From contig NZ_FAOZ01000001.1 of the NCBI RefSeq assembly GCF_001536285.1, forward strand, positions 496,001 to 560,000: 64,000 nucleotides of DNA, in the 5' to 3' direction. Origin of the DNA: Parafrankia irregularis (GTDB lineage: Bacteria > Actinomycetota > Actinomycetes > Frankiales > Frankiaceae). Numbering within the stretch: position 1 is the first letter of the stretch; every line of letters begins with the position of its first letter. Positions 1-9,725 of this stretch are shown here, piece by piece. The translations under genes and the position numbers were made by a program. The notes below the pieces were generated by a model. That model saw only the letters and a list, made by a program, of their open reading frames with translations. It searched no databases and had not been told where the DNA came from.

Positions 1-381
1 CTCGCTGACCGCGCGGGACGCCCGCCGCGGCCGGGTGGCCGCGCGTCGCGCCGGCTTGGCTGGCGCCGCCTCCGGCACCGGGCCTGCGGTGTCCTCGGCT
101 GGCTGGGATGGTGCCGTCGGCGTCACCGCGGCATCGTCGGCCGGAACCGACACCACGGGCTCGGACGGCGAGATGGCCGCAGCGGCCTGGCCGGCAGGCG
201 CCGCTGCGCTGGACTCCCCGGAGCCGGTCGGGACTGTCTCCGGCTCGGCTGCGGGTACGGGCACGGCCGCTTCCGGTGGCGGCCCGGCGGGCCGGCCGGC
301 GGCACGCCGTCGACGTGTCGGCCGCACGGCTGCGGACTCGGACGCGGTCTGCTCTTCGGTGGTCTGGTCTTCGGCGGGCAC
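1..381 (-). CDS. N-terminus of probable ribonuclease E/G (partial)
   Basis: Minus-strand open frame that runs off the left edge. Read from a GTG at 381 it gives about 127 residues rich in Ala, Pro, Glu and short Arg clusters (TRRRRAAGR, RRAATRPRRAS), the kind of disordered arm that precedes the S1 and RNase E/G catalytic domains in actinobacteria. An in-frame TAA at 385-387 blocks any start further upstream, so the start lies at or below 381. The identity rests on context: in actinobacteria an RNase E/G gene commonly follows the radical SAM/DUF2344 pair found here. No catalytic residue is inside the window, so another protein with a low-complexity N-terminus cannot be excluded. Confidence 0.5.
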   Translation of the reverse strand, partial: MPAEDQTTEEQTASESAAVRPTRRRRAAGRPAGPPPEAAVPVPAAEPETVPTGSGESSAAAPAGQAAAAISPSEPVVSVPADDAAVTPTAPSQPAEDTAGPVPEAAPAKPARRAATRPRRASRAVSE

Positions 382-494
382 GGGTTATAAAGCCTTTCGG
401 GCTCCCGGGCGCGCTGCGTCAGCAGTCGCGACCGCGCAGAAGCCGCTGTCTCGGTCCGACGGTTCGCACCGCCGGCAATCCTGCGACACCCTCA

Positions 495-1220
495 TCACGC
501 TTCGAGTCGACCTGCCGGCCGGGCAGCCTCATCGCGGTCCGGCGCCAGCGGGTCCGCCAGCGTTCCATCCTCGCGCAATCGGCCCTGTTCGAGCCGTGTC
601 GGCTCGGGTGGCACCGGAACGCTGAGAACAGCGACCGCGGAAAGGGCGGTCAGCACATCGTCGGGTCGAACGGCGGGCGTCGTGTGCCGTACGACCACGT
701 CCAGTATCGCACAGGTGTCGTTCTCTGCACGGCAAACGGCCCAGACCACGGCCCCGCGCACATCAACTTCACGCTTGCCGTCCTTGGTCGCCCGCTCGAC
801 GACCAGCGATTCCCGCGCCAGGAGCGCAGGAACGGCCACGCCCAGTTCCGCCGGAGCCACCCCAGGTAGCCGAAGCTGCCAGCGTGAGGCGTCGACGCGG
901 TCGGGAAGCGCCCGCCCCTGCGCCTCGACACAACAGACCACATCGAGACCGGGCGGAAGTGCCGCGTCCAGCGCTTCGTGCACCCACCTCGGAGTGACCG
1001 GCGCGGAGAAGGCGATCTCGACGTACTCCGCCTCGCTGGCCGCACCGGTGGGCGCGGCACCAACCCAGGAGAGCCGGGGATGGGGGCTGAAGCCGGCGGA
1101 GAGCGCGACCGGCAGCCGCGCCCTGCGCAGGCCACGCTCGAAGGCCCGGGCGATGTCGCGATGCGAGAGGAAGCGCAGCCTTCCCCGCTTGGCGAAGCGC
1201 ACCCGGATGCGTGCCACCAC
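495..1220 (-). CDS. DUF2344 (TIGR03936-type) radical SAM-associated protein
   Basis: About 241 residues from the first of two adjacent GTG codons, 19 bases after the radical SAM stop; the open frame extends further upstream, but that part overlaps the neighbour and has only shadow composition. The core begins with ARIRVRFAKRGRLRFLSHRD and continues with a SAGFSPHPRLSW segment, both typical of the DUF2344 family. That family occurs as a separate gene or as a fusion downstream of a B12-binding radical SAM enzyme, and its biochemical role is not established. The tail after about residue 220 is rich in Asp, Glu, Pro and Arg. The stop codon at 495-497 abuts the RNase E/G-like reading frame; the genes read as one operon. 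Confidence 0.8.
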   Translation of the reverse strand: MVARIRVRFAKRGRLRFLSHRDIARAFERGLRRARLPVALSAGFSPHPRLSWVGAAPTGAASEAEYVEIAFSAPVTPRWVHEALDAALPPGLDVVCCVEAQGRALPDRVDASRWQLRLPGVAPAELGVAVPALLARESLVVERATKDGKREVDVRGAVVWAVCRAENDTCAILDVVVRHTTPAVRPDDVLTALSAVAVLSVPVPPEPTRLEQGRLREDGTLADPLAPDRDEAARPAGRLEA

Positions 1221-1239
1221 CGGGGGCGGCGGTGGGCCC

Positions 1240-3291
1240 TCAGGTTGACGAGGCACGGGCCGGCACCATGCTCGAAGGGGAGGCAACCGAAGGGGAAGCG
1301 TCCGAGGAGGAAGCGTCCGAAGGTGAGACAGCCGAGGCTGTTGCGGAGGCGGCCGGGGCAGGGGTGCTCGCCACCGAGACCACCGGGAGCAACGTGCGCC
1401 CGGTGGGGCCGATCTCGTTCGCGGTGCCCATCGTCGGGCAGACACCGCAGTCGTAGCAGGGAGTCCACCGGCAGTCGTCGAGCTCCGCCTCGCGCTGCGC
1501 GTCCTGCCAGTCGGCCCACAACCAGTCCCGGTCGAGACCGGAGTCGAGATGGTCCCACGGCAGGACCTCGCGCTCGTCGCGCTCCCGGGTGGTGAACCAG
1601 TCCAGCGAGACGCCCAGCGGGCCCAGCTCCGCCTCGCAGGCGGCCTCCCAGCGCGCGAACGAGAAGTACTCGCTCCAGCCGTCGAAGCGGCCCCCCTCGC
1701 GCCACACCCGCTCGATCACCCGGCCGACCCGGCGGTCGCCGCGGGCCAGCAGGCCCTCGATGATGCCCGGGCGCCCGTCGTGGTAGCGGAACCCGATCGC
1801 CCGCCCGACCTCACGATCGGCACGCACGGTGTCCCGCAGCAGCTTGAGGCGGTGGTCGGTCACCTCGTACGAGGCCTGACCGGCCCACTGGAACGGAGTA
1901 TGTGATTTGGGGACGAATCCCCCGATCGACACGGTGCAGCGGATGTCACGGTGACCGCTGGCCTTCCGGCCCGCCCGGATGACCTCGCGGGCGAGGTCCG
2001 CGATCTCCAGCACGTCCTCGTCGGTCTCGGTGGGCAGACCACACATGAAGTACAGCTTCACCTGGCGCCAGCCGTGCGCGTAGGCCGTGCTCACGGTGCG
2101 GATGAGGTCCTCGGCGCTGACCATCTTGTTGATGACCTTGCGCAGGCGCTCCGAGCCGCCCTCCGGGGCGAAGGTGAGGCCGCTGCGCCGACCGTTGCGG
2201 GAGAACTCGTTGGCCAGGGTCACGTTGAAGGCGTCCACCCGGGTCGAGGGCAGGCTCAGCGACGTGTTCGTGCCCTCGTAGCGGTCGGCCAGCGCCTTGG
2301 CGATCTCGCCTATCTCACTGTGGTCCGCGCTGGACAGTGACAGCAGACCGACCTCGGAGAAGCCCGAGGCAGCGAGCCCCGCGTCAACCATCGCCCCGAC
2401 CGTCGCGATGTTGCGCTCCCGAACCGGCCGGGTGATCATGCCCGCCTGACAGAAGCGACATCCACGGGTGCAACCGCGGAAGATCTCCACGCTCATCCGC
2501 TCGTGCACGGACTCCGCGAGCGGCACCAGCGGGGACTTCGGATACGGCCAGGAGTCGAGATCCGTCAGCGTGTGCTTGGACGGGCGGGCCGGGATGTCGT
2601 CACGGGTGGGTGTCACCGCGGCGATCCTGCCGTCCGGCCGATAGCTCACGTCGAAGAAGGCCGGCACGTAGACCAGGCCGAGGCGGGCCAGCCGGAGCAG
2701 CAGCTCACCACGCCCGCCGGGCGAGCCCTCGGCCTTCCACGCCCGGGTGACGTCGGTGATCCGCAGGACGGCCTGCTCACCGTCGCCGAGCACCACGGCG
2801 TCGACGAAGTCCGCGATCGTCTCGGGGTTGAACGCCGCGTGGCCACCGGCCACGACCACCGGCGAGGTGTCGCCCCGGTCGGCGGCGTGCAGCGGGATCC
2901 CGGCCAGGTCCAGCGCCGTGAGCAGGTTCGTGTAGCCGAGCTCGGTGGAGAAGCTGACCCCGAACAGGTCGAAGTCACCGACGGGGCGGTGCGCGTCCAC
3001 CGTGAACTGTGCGATGCCGTGCTCACGCATGAGCGCCTCAAGGTCCGGCCAGACCGAGTACGTACGCTCGGCCAGGACGTCCGGCTGCTCGTTCAGGATC
3101 TCGTAGAGGATCTGCACACCCTGGTTCGGAATGCCGACCTCGTAGGCGTCCGGGTACATCAGGCACCAGCGGACGGTGGTGTCGTCCCAAGGTTTGACGA
3201 CCGAGTTCCCCTCACCACCCACGTACTGGACCGGTTTCCGGACCCGTGGGAGCAGTGGCTCCAAGAGAGGGAACAGCGACTGTCCGGGCAT
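1240..3291 (-). CDS. B12-binding-type radical SAM protein (TIGR03960 family)
   Basis: 683 residues, the usual length for this family. Residues about 25-200 form the cobalamin-binding-like N-terminal domain (MYPDAYEVGIPNQG, VVAGGHAAFNPE). The radical SAM cluster motif CxxxCxxC is seen at C274, C278 and C281 in RGCTRGCRFCQAG, followed by a conserved SLPSTRVDAF and FAPEGGSERLRKVINK core. The C-terminal part holds CYDCGVC. The enzyme is expected to cleave S-adenosylmethionine with a [4Fe-4S] cluster; its substrate is unknown, and links to RNA or methylthiolation chemistry are only inferred from relatives. It is followed by its usual partner DUF2344. The last about 35 residues are a Ser/Ala/Pro-rich tail. 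Confidence 0.9.
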   Translation of the reverse strand: MPGQSLFPLLEPLLPRVRKPVQYVGGEGNSVVKPWDDTTVRWCLMYPDAYEVGIPNQGVQILYEILNEQPDVLAERTYSVWPDLEALMREHGIAQFTVDAHRPVGDFDLFGVSFSTELGYTNLLTALDLAGIPLHAADRGDTSPVVVAGGHAAFNPETIADFVDAVVLGDGEQAVLRITDVTRAWKAEGSPGGRGELLLRLARLGLVYVPAFFDVSYRPDGRIAAVTPTRDDIPARPSKHTLTDLDSWPYPKSPLVPLAESVHERMSVEIFRGCTRGCRFCQAGMITRPVRERNIATVGAMVDAGLAASGFSEVGLLSLSSADHSEIGEIAKALADRYEGTNTSLSLPSTRVDAFNVTLANEFSRNGRRSGLTFAPEGGSERLRKVINKMVSAEDLIRTVSTAYAHGWRQVKLYFMCGLPTETDEDVLEIADLAREVIRAGRKASGHRDIRCTVSIGGFVPKSHTPFQWAGQASYEVTDHRLKLLRDTVRADREVGRAIGFRYHDGRPGIIEGLLARGDRRVGRVIERVWREGGRFDGWSEYFSFARWEAACEAELGPLGVSLDWFTTRERDEREVLPWDHLDSGLDRDWLWADWQDAQREAELDDCRWTPCYDCGVCPTMGTANEIGPTGRTLLPVVSVASTPAPAASATASAVSPSDASSSDASPSVASPSSMVPARASST

Positions 3292-3390
3292 GTCCGCGAG
3301 CCTACGGCACCACGCCGAGGCTCGGCCGGGCCCCGGCGACGCACCTTGTCGCGGCCCGCAGGCCTGCCCGGGAGATGACCCGGGACACCC

Positions 3391-4626
3391 TCAGAGCGCG
3401 TACGGGTCCGACCTGGAACGTAGACGGACATTCTGGAGCAAACCAACCGCGACCATGTTCGCGAACATCGACGAGCCACCGTAGGACAGGAACGTCAGCG
3501 GTAGCCCGGTCACCGGCATCACGCCCAGACACATACCGATATTGACGAAGATCTGGAAGGTGAACCAACAGACCACACCGGTGGCGATCAGCGCTCCGAA
3601 CGAGTCCTGGGACTGGAACCCGATCGTGAGCGCTCGCCAGAGCACCACGCCCAGCAGCACGATCACGCCGCCGGCGCCGAGGTACCCGAGCTCCTCCCCC
3701 GCCACGCTGAAGACGAAGTCGGTCTGCTGCTCGGGCACGAACTGGCCCTGGGTCTGCTGGCCCTCGAACAGCCCCCGGCCCGTGACGCCCCCGTTGGCGA
3801 TCGCGGTCATCGCCTGGTCGACGTTGTAGCCGCTGGACGACGTCGCCTTGTTCTCCGAGACGAACGAGGTGAGCCGAGCCTCCTGGTAGGGCTTGAGCAG
3901 GTGGAACTGCAGGATCGCGCCACCGAACAGCACCCCGCACAGGACCAGCCCGAGAACCCAGCGCCGCGGCGCGCCGCTCACCGCCAGCATCCCGAGAGTC
4001 ACGAACACCAGCACCATGACCGTCCCGAAGTCCGGCTGAAGCATGATCAGCCCCATCGGGATGACGGCGAGGCCCAGCACGAGCAGGACATCACCATGCC
4101 CCGGCTCGCCGCGGCGGATGCCGGTGTGCCGGTCCTCGTGCTTCTCGCCGAGGATCATGGCCACGCCGACGACGAGCGCGACCTTCGCGAACTCCGACGG
4201 CTGCAGCTGGAACCCGGCTGGCAGCACGATCCACGAGTGCGCGCCGTTCACCGTGGTGCCGACGAGCAGCACGGCCACCAGCCCGACGAGCGAGCCCAGG
4301 TAGACGAACGGCGCGTACGCCCGCAGGATCCGGTAGTCGACCACTGTCGCGGCGGCGCCGAGCACCAGGCCGATCGCGAGGTTCAGCAGGTGGCGTTTGA
4401 GGAAGGTCTGCGGGTCGCTGCCCGCTTCCTCCATCCGCTGCCGGGTTGCCGACCAGACCAGCAGCGCACCGATCAGGGCGAGCGCGACCACGCTGATCTG
4501 GAGCGGCCAGTCGAGGCGCCGCAATGGCGAGTGCCGCCCGGAGGCCCGATCCCGCAGCTGCCCGATCCGCCCCCGGACGAGGACCGGGGACGACCGCAGC
4601 GCGGTGGGGCCGGGGTCCTGCGTCAT
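3391..4626 (-). CDS. rodA: RodA, SEDS peptidoglycan glycosyltransferase of the elongasome
   Basis: 411 residues starting MTQDPGPTALRSS. A cytoplasmic N-terminus is followed by about ten membrane segments (for example ISVVALALIGALLVW and LLNLAIGLVLGAAATVV) and the SEDS signatures PDFGTVMVLVFVTLGML and LTFLSYGGSSMFANM near the C-terminus. SEDS proteins polymerise lipid II together with a class B PBP; the PBP2 gene lies immediately upstream. The ATG at 4626 was chosen because upstream in-frame sequence is only the shadow of the PBP2 gene. The 115 bases between the two genes contain GC-rich palindromes but no gene. Confidence 0.93.
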   Translation of the reverse strand: MTQDPGPTALRSSPVLVRGRIGQLRDRASGRHSPLRRLDWPLQISVVALALIGALLVWSATRQRMEEAGSDPQTFLKRHLLNLAIGLVLGAAATVVDYRILRAYAPFVYLGSLVGLVAVLLVGTTVNGAHSWIVLPAGFQLQPSEFAKVALVVGVAMILGEKHEDRHTGIRRGEPGHGDVLLVLGLAVIPMGLIMLQPDFGTVMVLVFVTLGMLAVSGAPRRWVLGLVLCGVLFGGAILQFHLLKPYQEARLTSFVSENKATSSSGYNVDQAMTAIANGGVTGRGLFEGQQTQGQFVPEQQTDFVFSVAGEELGYLGAGGVIVLLGVVLWRALTIGFQSQDSFGALIATGVVCWFTFQIFVNIGMCLGVMPVTGLPLTFLSYGGSSMFANMVAVGLLQNVRLRSRSDPYAL

Positions 4627-4741
4627 CGCCCCTCCCCTGGGTGGCAGTCGACGTCGGCGGGTTGTTCGTGCTGGTGGCGATGATCGGCGTGGGTGCGTGC
4701 ACGCACGCGTGCACAGGCGGCTGGCGCGCGAGCGCCCACGG

Positions 4742-7048
4742 TCACGGCGGGGAACGGCCCGCGCCGCCCGCGGCGGACGTCGCTGCGGCCGGCCCGGTTC
4801 CGCTGTGGGCGGCCGGCCCCGAGGCAGGCCACAGCGCGGGCAGCACCGCGCCGGGCGCGGCCGCCTCGGGGCCTGCCACACCCGGTGCCACCGCACCCTG
4901 GACCACCGCACCCTGAACCACCGTGCCCTGCCCAGCCGCGCCCTGCGCCGACGGGGCCGGGCCGGCGGTCGTGCCCGCACCACCGCCGAAGCTTCCGTCC
5001 CGGCCCAGCTCAGGCAGGTCGGCGGGCGGCACGCCGCCGGGCAGTGCCGCTGGCTGGCCGACGCCGTAGAGCGCCTTGTAGATCTCCTTGGCGACCGGCG
5101 CCGCGTACTCCGCACCGGTCCCGGATTCCGGAATGCTCACCACGACCACGAACTGGGGATCGTTCGCCGGGGCGAACGAGGCGAACCAGGAGGTGTCGCC
5201 CTTGCCCTCGACCTCGGCGGTACCGGTCTTGCCCCCGACCGGTACGAGATCGCTGGGCCAGTCCGCGAACACACCCGACGCCGTGCCACCGGCCTCGGTG
5301 GTCACACCCTGCAGACCGCCCCGGATATAGGCGAGGATCTCCGGCGAGACGGGCAGATGGCCGGTGACGGTGGGCTCGATGAGCTTCGTCCGCTTGCCGT
5401 CCGGGGAGATGGTCGCCTTCGCGAGCGTGGGCTGGTAGATCGTCCCACCGTTTGCGATGGCCGCGTAGGCGGTGGCTAGCTGCAGGGGGCTGACGGAGAG
5501 GTACTGGCCCTGGCCGATGGAGAACTGCACGGCCGCACCGGCGTTGTAGAGGTAGCCGTCGACGCAGGCCTCGGCCGCGTACTTGCGGTACCGCTCCGCC
5601 TTGACCGGGTCCGGTTCCTCCGGATAGCCGTTCTGCGCCCGCCGGCAGTACGACTCCTTCAGCTCCTCCCAGATCTTCTTCGCGTCCGCCCGGTCGACGA
5701 CGGCGCCCGAGGTCTCCCCGGGCAGGTCGATCCCGGTGCGGCTGCCGAACCCCATGGCCTCGGCCATGTGGACGAAGTACTCCTTCGGTTCCGGGTAGGG
5801 GCCGCGGCCGTTGCGCAGACCGCCGTCGGCGACCCAGGCGTCGTAGGCGAACTTGTCGAAGATGACGTCGCAGGAGATGACCAGCGACTGGTGCAGCGTG
5901 ATCGGGCCGGCCGACGACCCGTCGAAGTTGTGGAAGATCTGGTCACCGACCTGCAGCGTCGGCGCGCAGTCGAACTTCTCGTCGCCCTTGGCGCCCATCT
6001 GCTGCATCGCGACCGCGGTGGAGACGACCTTGAACGTCGAGCCCGCCGCGGCCGAGCCCTGGTAGGCACGCGACAGCAGCGGTGTGCCGTTCGCCGGGTC
6101 GGACAGCGCGGAGTAGTCCTTCTGGGAGATGCCGCCGACGAACACCGACGGGTTGTAGGTCGGCAGGCTGGCGAGCGCGACCACGCCGCCGGTACGCACG
6201 TTCAGGACGACGGCCGACGCCGCCCTGGCGCCACCGCCGAGCGACTCCAGCGTCTTCCCGAGCGCCTGCTCGGCGGCCCGCTGCACGTCGAGGTCCAGGT
6301 TGAGCACCAGGTGGTCGCCACTGACCGGGTCCGTCGTGGAGGCGGTGCCGGCGACCCGCCCGAACCGGTCCACCTCCAGGCGCTCCACGCCGTCCGCCCC
6401 GCGCAGCGCGTCGTCGTAGGTGTACTCCAGCCCGGAGACACCGATCAGGCTGTTGAGGTGGTAGCCCTTCTCACCGCCCTGGTCGTCGAGCTGGTCCTGG
6501 GAGACGGGCGCGAGGTAGCCCAGCTCGTGGGCCGCGAGCGAACCGTTCGGGTACTCGCGGACGGCCTGCAGATCCGCCGACACCCCGGGGAAGCGGTCCG
6601 GATGCTCGATCACCGCGAGCGCCTGCGCCGAGGAGACGTCCTTCGCCACCGGAACCGGCTGGTAGGGGGAGCCGTTCCAGCACGGCGCCTTCACCGTGGC
6701 CGAGCAGAATCGGATGCGCTGCTCGATGTCGGCCCGCGGCGTGCCGATCACGGTGGCGAGTCGGTCCAGGACGGCCCGGCCCTTGTCGGACTGCCGGTCG
6801 ATGGTCGACCGGTTCACCGAGATGACCAGGGACGTGCGGTTCCGGACCAGCGGCTGCCCCTGGTCATCGACGATCATTCCCCTGGTCGCCGGGGTGACGA
6901 CCTCCCGGACCCGGTTCGTCTCGGCGACCCTGCGGTACCGCTCACCGTCGAGGATCTGCAGCACCCACAGCCGGGCACCCAGCGTCACCAGCAGAGAGAG
7001 AACGAGCACTCGCAGGATGAGCAGCCGGATCCGCATCCGGTCGTTCAC
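4742..7048 (-). CDS. mrdA: Penicillin-binding protein 2, elongasome transpeptidase
   Basis: 768 residues from a GTG whose last bases overlap the mreD stop (GTGA), indicating translational coupling. One N-terminal membrane anchor lies at about residues 9-30, then a dimerisation domain with VREVVTPATRGMIVDDQG, then the transpeptidase domain with the catalytic STFK at 337-340, SCD at 392-394 and KTGTAE at 607-612. The protein cross-links peptidoglycan outside the membrane in partnership with RodA. The C-terminal 90 or so residues are a low-complexity Ala/Gly/Pro tail containing short QG-VVQGAV repeats. Transpeptidase identity is certain; assignment to PBP2 rather than another class B PBP rests on the mre neighbourhood. 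Confidence 0.93.
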   Translation of the reverse strand: MNDRMRIRLLILRVLVLSLLVTLGARLWVLQILDGERYRRVAETNRVREVVTPATRGMIVDDQGQPLVRNRTSLVISVNRSTIDRQSDKGRAVLDRLATVIGTPRADIEQRIRFCSATVKAPCWNGSPYQPVPVAKDVSSAQALAVIEHPDRFPGVSADLQAVREYPNGSLAAHELGYLAPVSQDQLDDQGGEKGYHLNSLIGVSGLEYTYDDALRGADGVERLEVDRFGRVAGTASTTDPVSGDHLVLNLDLDVQRAAEQALGKTLESLGGGARAASAVVLNVRTGGVVALASLPTYNPSVFVGGISQKDYSALSDPANGTPLLSRAYQGSAAAGSTFKVVSTAVAMQQMGAKGDEKFDCAPTLQVGDQIFHNFDGSSAGPITLHQSLVISCDVIFDKFAYDAWVADGGLRNGRGPYPEPKEYFVHMAEAMGFGSRTGIDLPGETSGAVVDRADAKKIWEELKESYCRRAQNGYPEEPDPVKAERYRKYAAEACVDGYLYNAGAAVQFSIGQGQYLSVSPLQLATAYAAIANGGTIYQPTLAKATISPDGKRTKLIEPTVTGHLPVSPEILAYIRGGLQGVTTEAGGTASGVFADWPSDLVPVGGKTGTAEVEGKGDTSWFASFAPANDPQFVVVVSIPESGTGAEYAAPVAKEIYKALYGVGQPAALPGGVPPADLPELGRDGSFGGGAGTTAGPAPSAQGAAGQGTVVQGAVVQGAVAPGVAGPEAAAPGAVLPALWPASGPAAHSGTGPAAATSAAGGAGRSPP

Positions 7049-7581
7049 AGCCGCCCCCGATCCCGGTGCAGGCGGCGGGAGGCTGCCGTGGCGATCGGGA
7101 ACAGGAACGGGGTCACCAGCAGCGCGTAGAGACCGGCGGCGGCGGCCCGCTCGAGGGCCTGGGCTCCGGTGAGCGCCGCGTCGCCCAGGATCGCGGTCGC
7201 CGCCGCGTTCCCGAGGGTGCCGAACACCGCCGCGGCTCCCACGGTGGCGAGCGGAACGGTGATCGAACGCTCCGCCGCGTTCATCACCAGGCCGGCGAGA
7301 TACCCGACCAGGCACAGCACGAGGGCCGTCTGCCCGAGCACATGGGTGGACATCAGATCGGCCAGCAGCCCGATGACGAAGCCGAGCACCGCGCCGAGCA
7401 GCGGGCCCTCGATCAGCGCGATGATCGCCAGCAGCACGATCACCAGATCGGGGCGGCCAAGCGGGGCGCCGAGCCGGGCCACCACCGACACCTGCAGGAC
7501 GACGGCGACGGCCAGCAGCGCAACCGCGGCCGCGAAGGCACGCGGATGCAGCCGTTCCTCGGAGAACCCGCCATCCCACAC
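7045..7581 (-). CDS. mreD: Rod shape-determining protein MreD
   Basis: 178 residues from a GTG (VWDGGFSEERLH) eight bases after the mreC stop; the end of mreC (GGGGTGA) supplies purine-rich sequence for ribosome binding. Five or so membrane segments are visible (AFAAAVALLAVAVVLQVSVV, LVIVLLAIIALIEG, LVLCLVGYLAGLVM and others), with the polar motif LGFVIGLLADLMS typical of MreD. It is an integral membrane part of the elongasome that bridges MreC and the synthetic enzymes. The open frame upstream of 7581 lies inside mreC and is not used. It overlaps the PBP2 start by four bases. Confidence 0.9.
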   Translation of the reverse strand: MWDGGFSEERLHPRAFAAAVALLAVAVVLQVSVVARLGAPLGRPDLVIVLLAIIALIEGPLLGAVLGFVIGLLADLMSTHVLGQTALVLCLVGYLAGLVMNAAERSITVPLATVGAAAVFGTLGNAAATAILGDAALTGAQALERAAAAGLYALLVTPFLFPIATAASRRLHRDRGRL

Positions 7582-7588
7582 CGCCGCG

Positions 7589-8581
7589 TCACCCCGCGCC
7601 CTGGGCCGCCGGGGCTCCCCCACCGGCCGGGGCCTGCCCGGCCGGCGTCTCACCGCTCTGCGCCTGGCCGGCGGGCGCCTGCCCACTCGGCGCCTGGCTG
7701 TCGGTGGAGCCGGCCGCGCCGGAGTCCGGCACCGCGCGGGGCGGGAGCACCCGGTCACCCGGGTCGGTGGCGGGGCCACCGACGATCACGCCGACCAGGT
7801 CGAGCGTGCCGATTGAGACGAAGGGGCGGACCTCGGCGGTACGAGAGAGGCCACCGACATCCACCACCTCGGTCACTTCGCCGATCGGCACTCCCGCCAC
7901 GTAATCGAGACTACCAAACGTAACCAATCGGTCACCCTTTTGCACCTGGTAGGAGGCGTCATAGAGGGTGAAGGTCAGAGTGGACGGACCCTGGCCACCG
8001 GCGACCGCGCCGAGCAGCTTGGTCTGCTCCAGACGCGCGCCGATGCGGCTGCTCGGATCGCAGATCAGCTTGACGACCGCGGTGCTGTCGGTGACCGACG
8101 TGACCGTCCCGACCAGGCCGGCCGCGTTCACGACCACCTTGTCCACGGCGAGGCCGTCGCGGCGGCCGGCATTGATCGTCACCGTCCAGTCCATCCCGGT
8201 GACGTCACCGACCGCGATGACCCGGGCCGGCACGATCGTGTACTGCCCCTTGTCGGCGAGCAGGCGCAGGTCCGAGAGCTCACCGGCCAACCGGTCGATC
8301 TCGGCGTCGTCGGAGATCTGCCGACGCAGCTGCGCGTTCTCCTCGGTGAGCCGGTCGGCGCGATCGTGGTAGCGGTTCGGGTGGGTCAGCGACGACACGG
8401 TTCGGCCGACCGGCCGGGTCACCGTGGTCACCGCGTTCTCGACCCCGCCCACGATCGAATGCAGCACCCCCCGGGCACCGGGCGCCGAGTCGCTGGTCCG
8501 GTAGTCGAGCGTGATCAGCGTGAACGCGAGGACGAGCAGGACGGCGATGACGAGACGGGAGCGCCTGGTGTCACGTCCCAC
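7589..8581 (-). CDS. mreC: Rod shape-determining protein MreC
   Basis: 330 residues. The GTG at 8581 was chosen because GGAGGA sits six bases before it; a longer reading from an ATG at 8635 lacks such a site. A single membrane anchor (residues about 10-25, LVIAVLLVLAFTLITL) is followed by a coiled coil (RLTEENAQLRRQISDDAEIDRLAGEL) and the beta-rich MreC core with VNAAGLVGTVTSVTDSTAVV and DRLVTFGSLDYVAGVP. The last 60 residues are repeats of the type GQAPAGQ. The protein scaffolds the elongasome outside the membrane. It lies between mreB and mreD as in most actinobacteria that keep the cluster. Confidence 0.93.
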   Translation of the reverse strand: MGRDTRRSRLVIAVLLVLAFTLITLDYRTSDSAPGARGVLHSIVGGVENAVTTVTRPVGRTVSSLTHPNRYHDRADRLTEENAQLRRQISDDAEIDRLAGELSDLRLLADKGQYTIVPARVIAVGDVTGMDWTVTINAGRRDGLAVDKVVVNAAGLVGTVTSVTDSTAVVKLICDPSSRIGARLEQTKLLGAVAGGQGPSTLTFTLYDASYQVQKGDRLVTFGSLDYVAGVPIGEVTEVVDVGGLSRTAEVRPFVSIGTLDLVGVIVGGPATDPGDRVLPPRAVPDSGAAGSTDSQAPSGQAPAGQAQSGETPAGQAPAGGGAPAAQGAG

Positions 8582-8693
8582 GTCGGTCCTCCATCGCCGC
8601 CTGCCACCGCCACACTCCTGCCACCGAACTCCCATGCCGCCGCACGCCGCCGAGGGCGCGGCCCGGTCCCCACCGGCCGCGCCGCGCGGGCCG

Positions 8694-9725
8694 TCAGCGC
8701 TTCGGCTCGGAGATGAGAACCTGCTGCAGCGCCTCGAACTCCTCGACGAACTTGCCCGACCCCATCGCCACCGAATGCAGCGGGTTCTCCGCGATGTGGA
8801 TCGGCATTCCGGTCTCGTGCCGCAGCCGCTCGTCCAGCCCGCGCAGCAGCGCACCGCCGCCGGTCAGGACGATGCCGCGGTCCATGATGTCGCCGGACAG
8901 CTCCGGCGGGCACCGGTCGAGGGTCACCTTGACCGCGTCGATGACCGCGTTCACGGGCTCCTCGGTGGCCTTGCGGATCTCCTCGGCGGTCACCACGATG
9001 GTCTTGGGCAGGCCCGTCACCAGGTCACGACCGCGGATCTCGGCGCTCGGCTCCTCCGGAACCTTGTATGCCGAGCCGATCGCCATCTTGATCTCCTCGG
9101 CGGTCCGCTCGCCGAGCATCAGCGAGTACTCCTTCTTCACGTAGGAGATGATCGCCGTGTCGAGCTCGTCGCCGGCGGTGCGGATCGACTGGCTGGTGAC
9201 GATGCCGCCCAGCGAGATGACCGCGACCTCGGTCGTGCCGCCACCGATGTCCACGACCATGTTGCCGGTCGGCTCGTGCACCGGGAGGCCGGCGCCGATC
9301 GCCGCCGCCATCGGCTCCTCGATGATGTAGACCTTCCGGGCTCCGGCCTGGTAGCCGGCGTCCTTCACCGCGCGCTGCTCCACACCGGTGATGCCGGACG
9401 GGACGCACACCACCAGCCGGGGCTTGGCGAAATGACGCCGCCGGTGCACCTTCTGGATGAAGTACCGCAGCATCCGCTCGGTGGTCTCGAAGTCGGCGAT
9501 GACGCCGTCCTTCAGTGGGCGGACCGCCACCACGTTGCCCGGAGTACGGCCGATCATTCTTTTCGCGTCGGTTCCGACGGCGAGGATTCCCGAGGTCGTG
9601 GTGTTGATCGCGACGACACTGGGCTCGTTGAGCACGATGCCCCGGCCACGGACGTAGACGAGCGTGTTGGCGGTACCGAGGTCGACGGCCATGTCACGAC
9701 CGAGGAACGACAGCGAACTGGACAT
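8694..9725 (-). CDS. mreB: Actin-like cell-shape protein MreB
   Basis: 343 residues beginning [20 protein letters not shown], with GGAAGG upstream of the ATG. Actin-fold nucleotide motifs are clear: [11 protein letters not shown] (phosphate 1), [13 protein letters not shown] (phosphate 2) and [13 protein letters not shown] (adenosine). It forms membrane-associated filaments that organise wall synthesis in rod bacteria; in sporulating actinobacteria it mainly serves spore wall assembly, so that role is plausible here. It heads the mreBCD-PBP2-rodA series, separated from mreC by about 110 bases. Confidence 0.97.
   Translation of the reverse strand: MSSSLSFLGRDMAVDLGTANTLVYVRGRGIVLNEPSVVAINTTTSGILAVGTDAKRMIGRTPGNVVAVRPLKDGVIADFETTERMLRYFIQKVHRRRHFAKPRLVVCVPSGITGVEQRAVKDAGYQAGARKVYIIEEPMAAAIGAGLPVHEPTGNMVVDIGGGTTEVAVISLGGIVTSQSIRTAGDELDTAIISYVKKEYSLMLGERTAEEIKMAIGSAYKVPEEPSAEIRGRDLVTGLPKTIVVTAEEIRKATEEPVNAVIDAVKVTLDRCPPELSGDIMDRGIVLTGGGALLRGLDERLRHETGMPIHIAENPLHSVAMGSGKFVEEFEALQQVLISEPKR

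Noticed and set aside
4680-4715. GTGCGTGCACGCAC palindrome between PBP2 and rodA as an operator
   Set aside because: It lies inside an apparent operon and is easily explained by alternating GC-rich sequence; no regulator is nearby.
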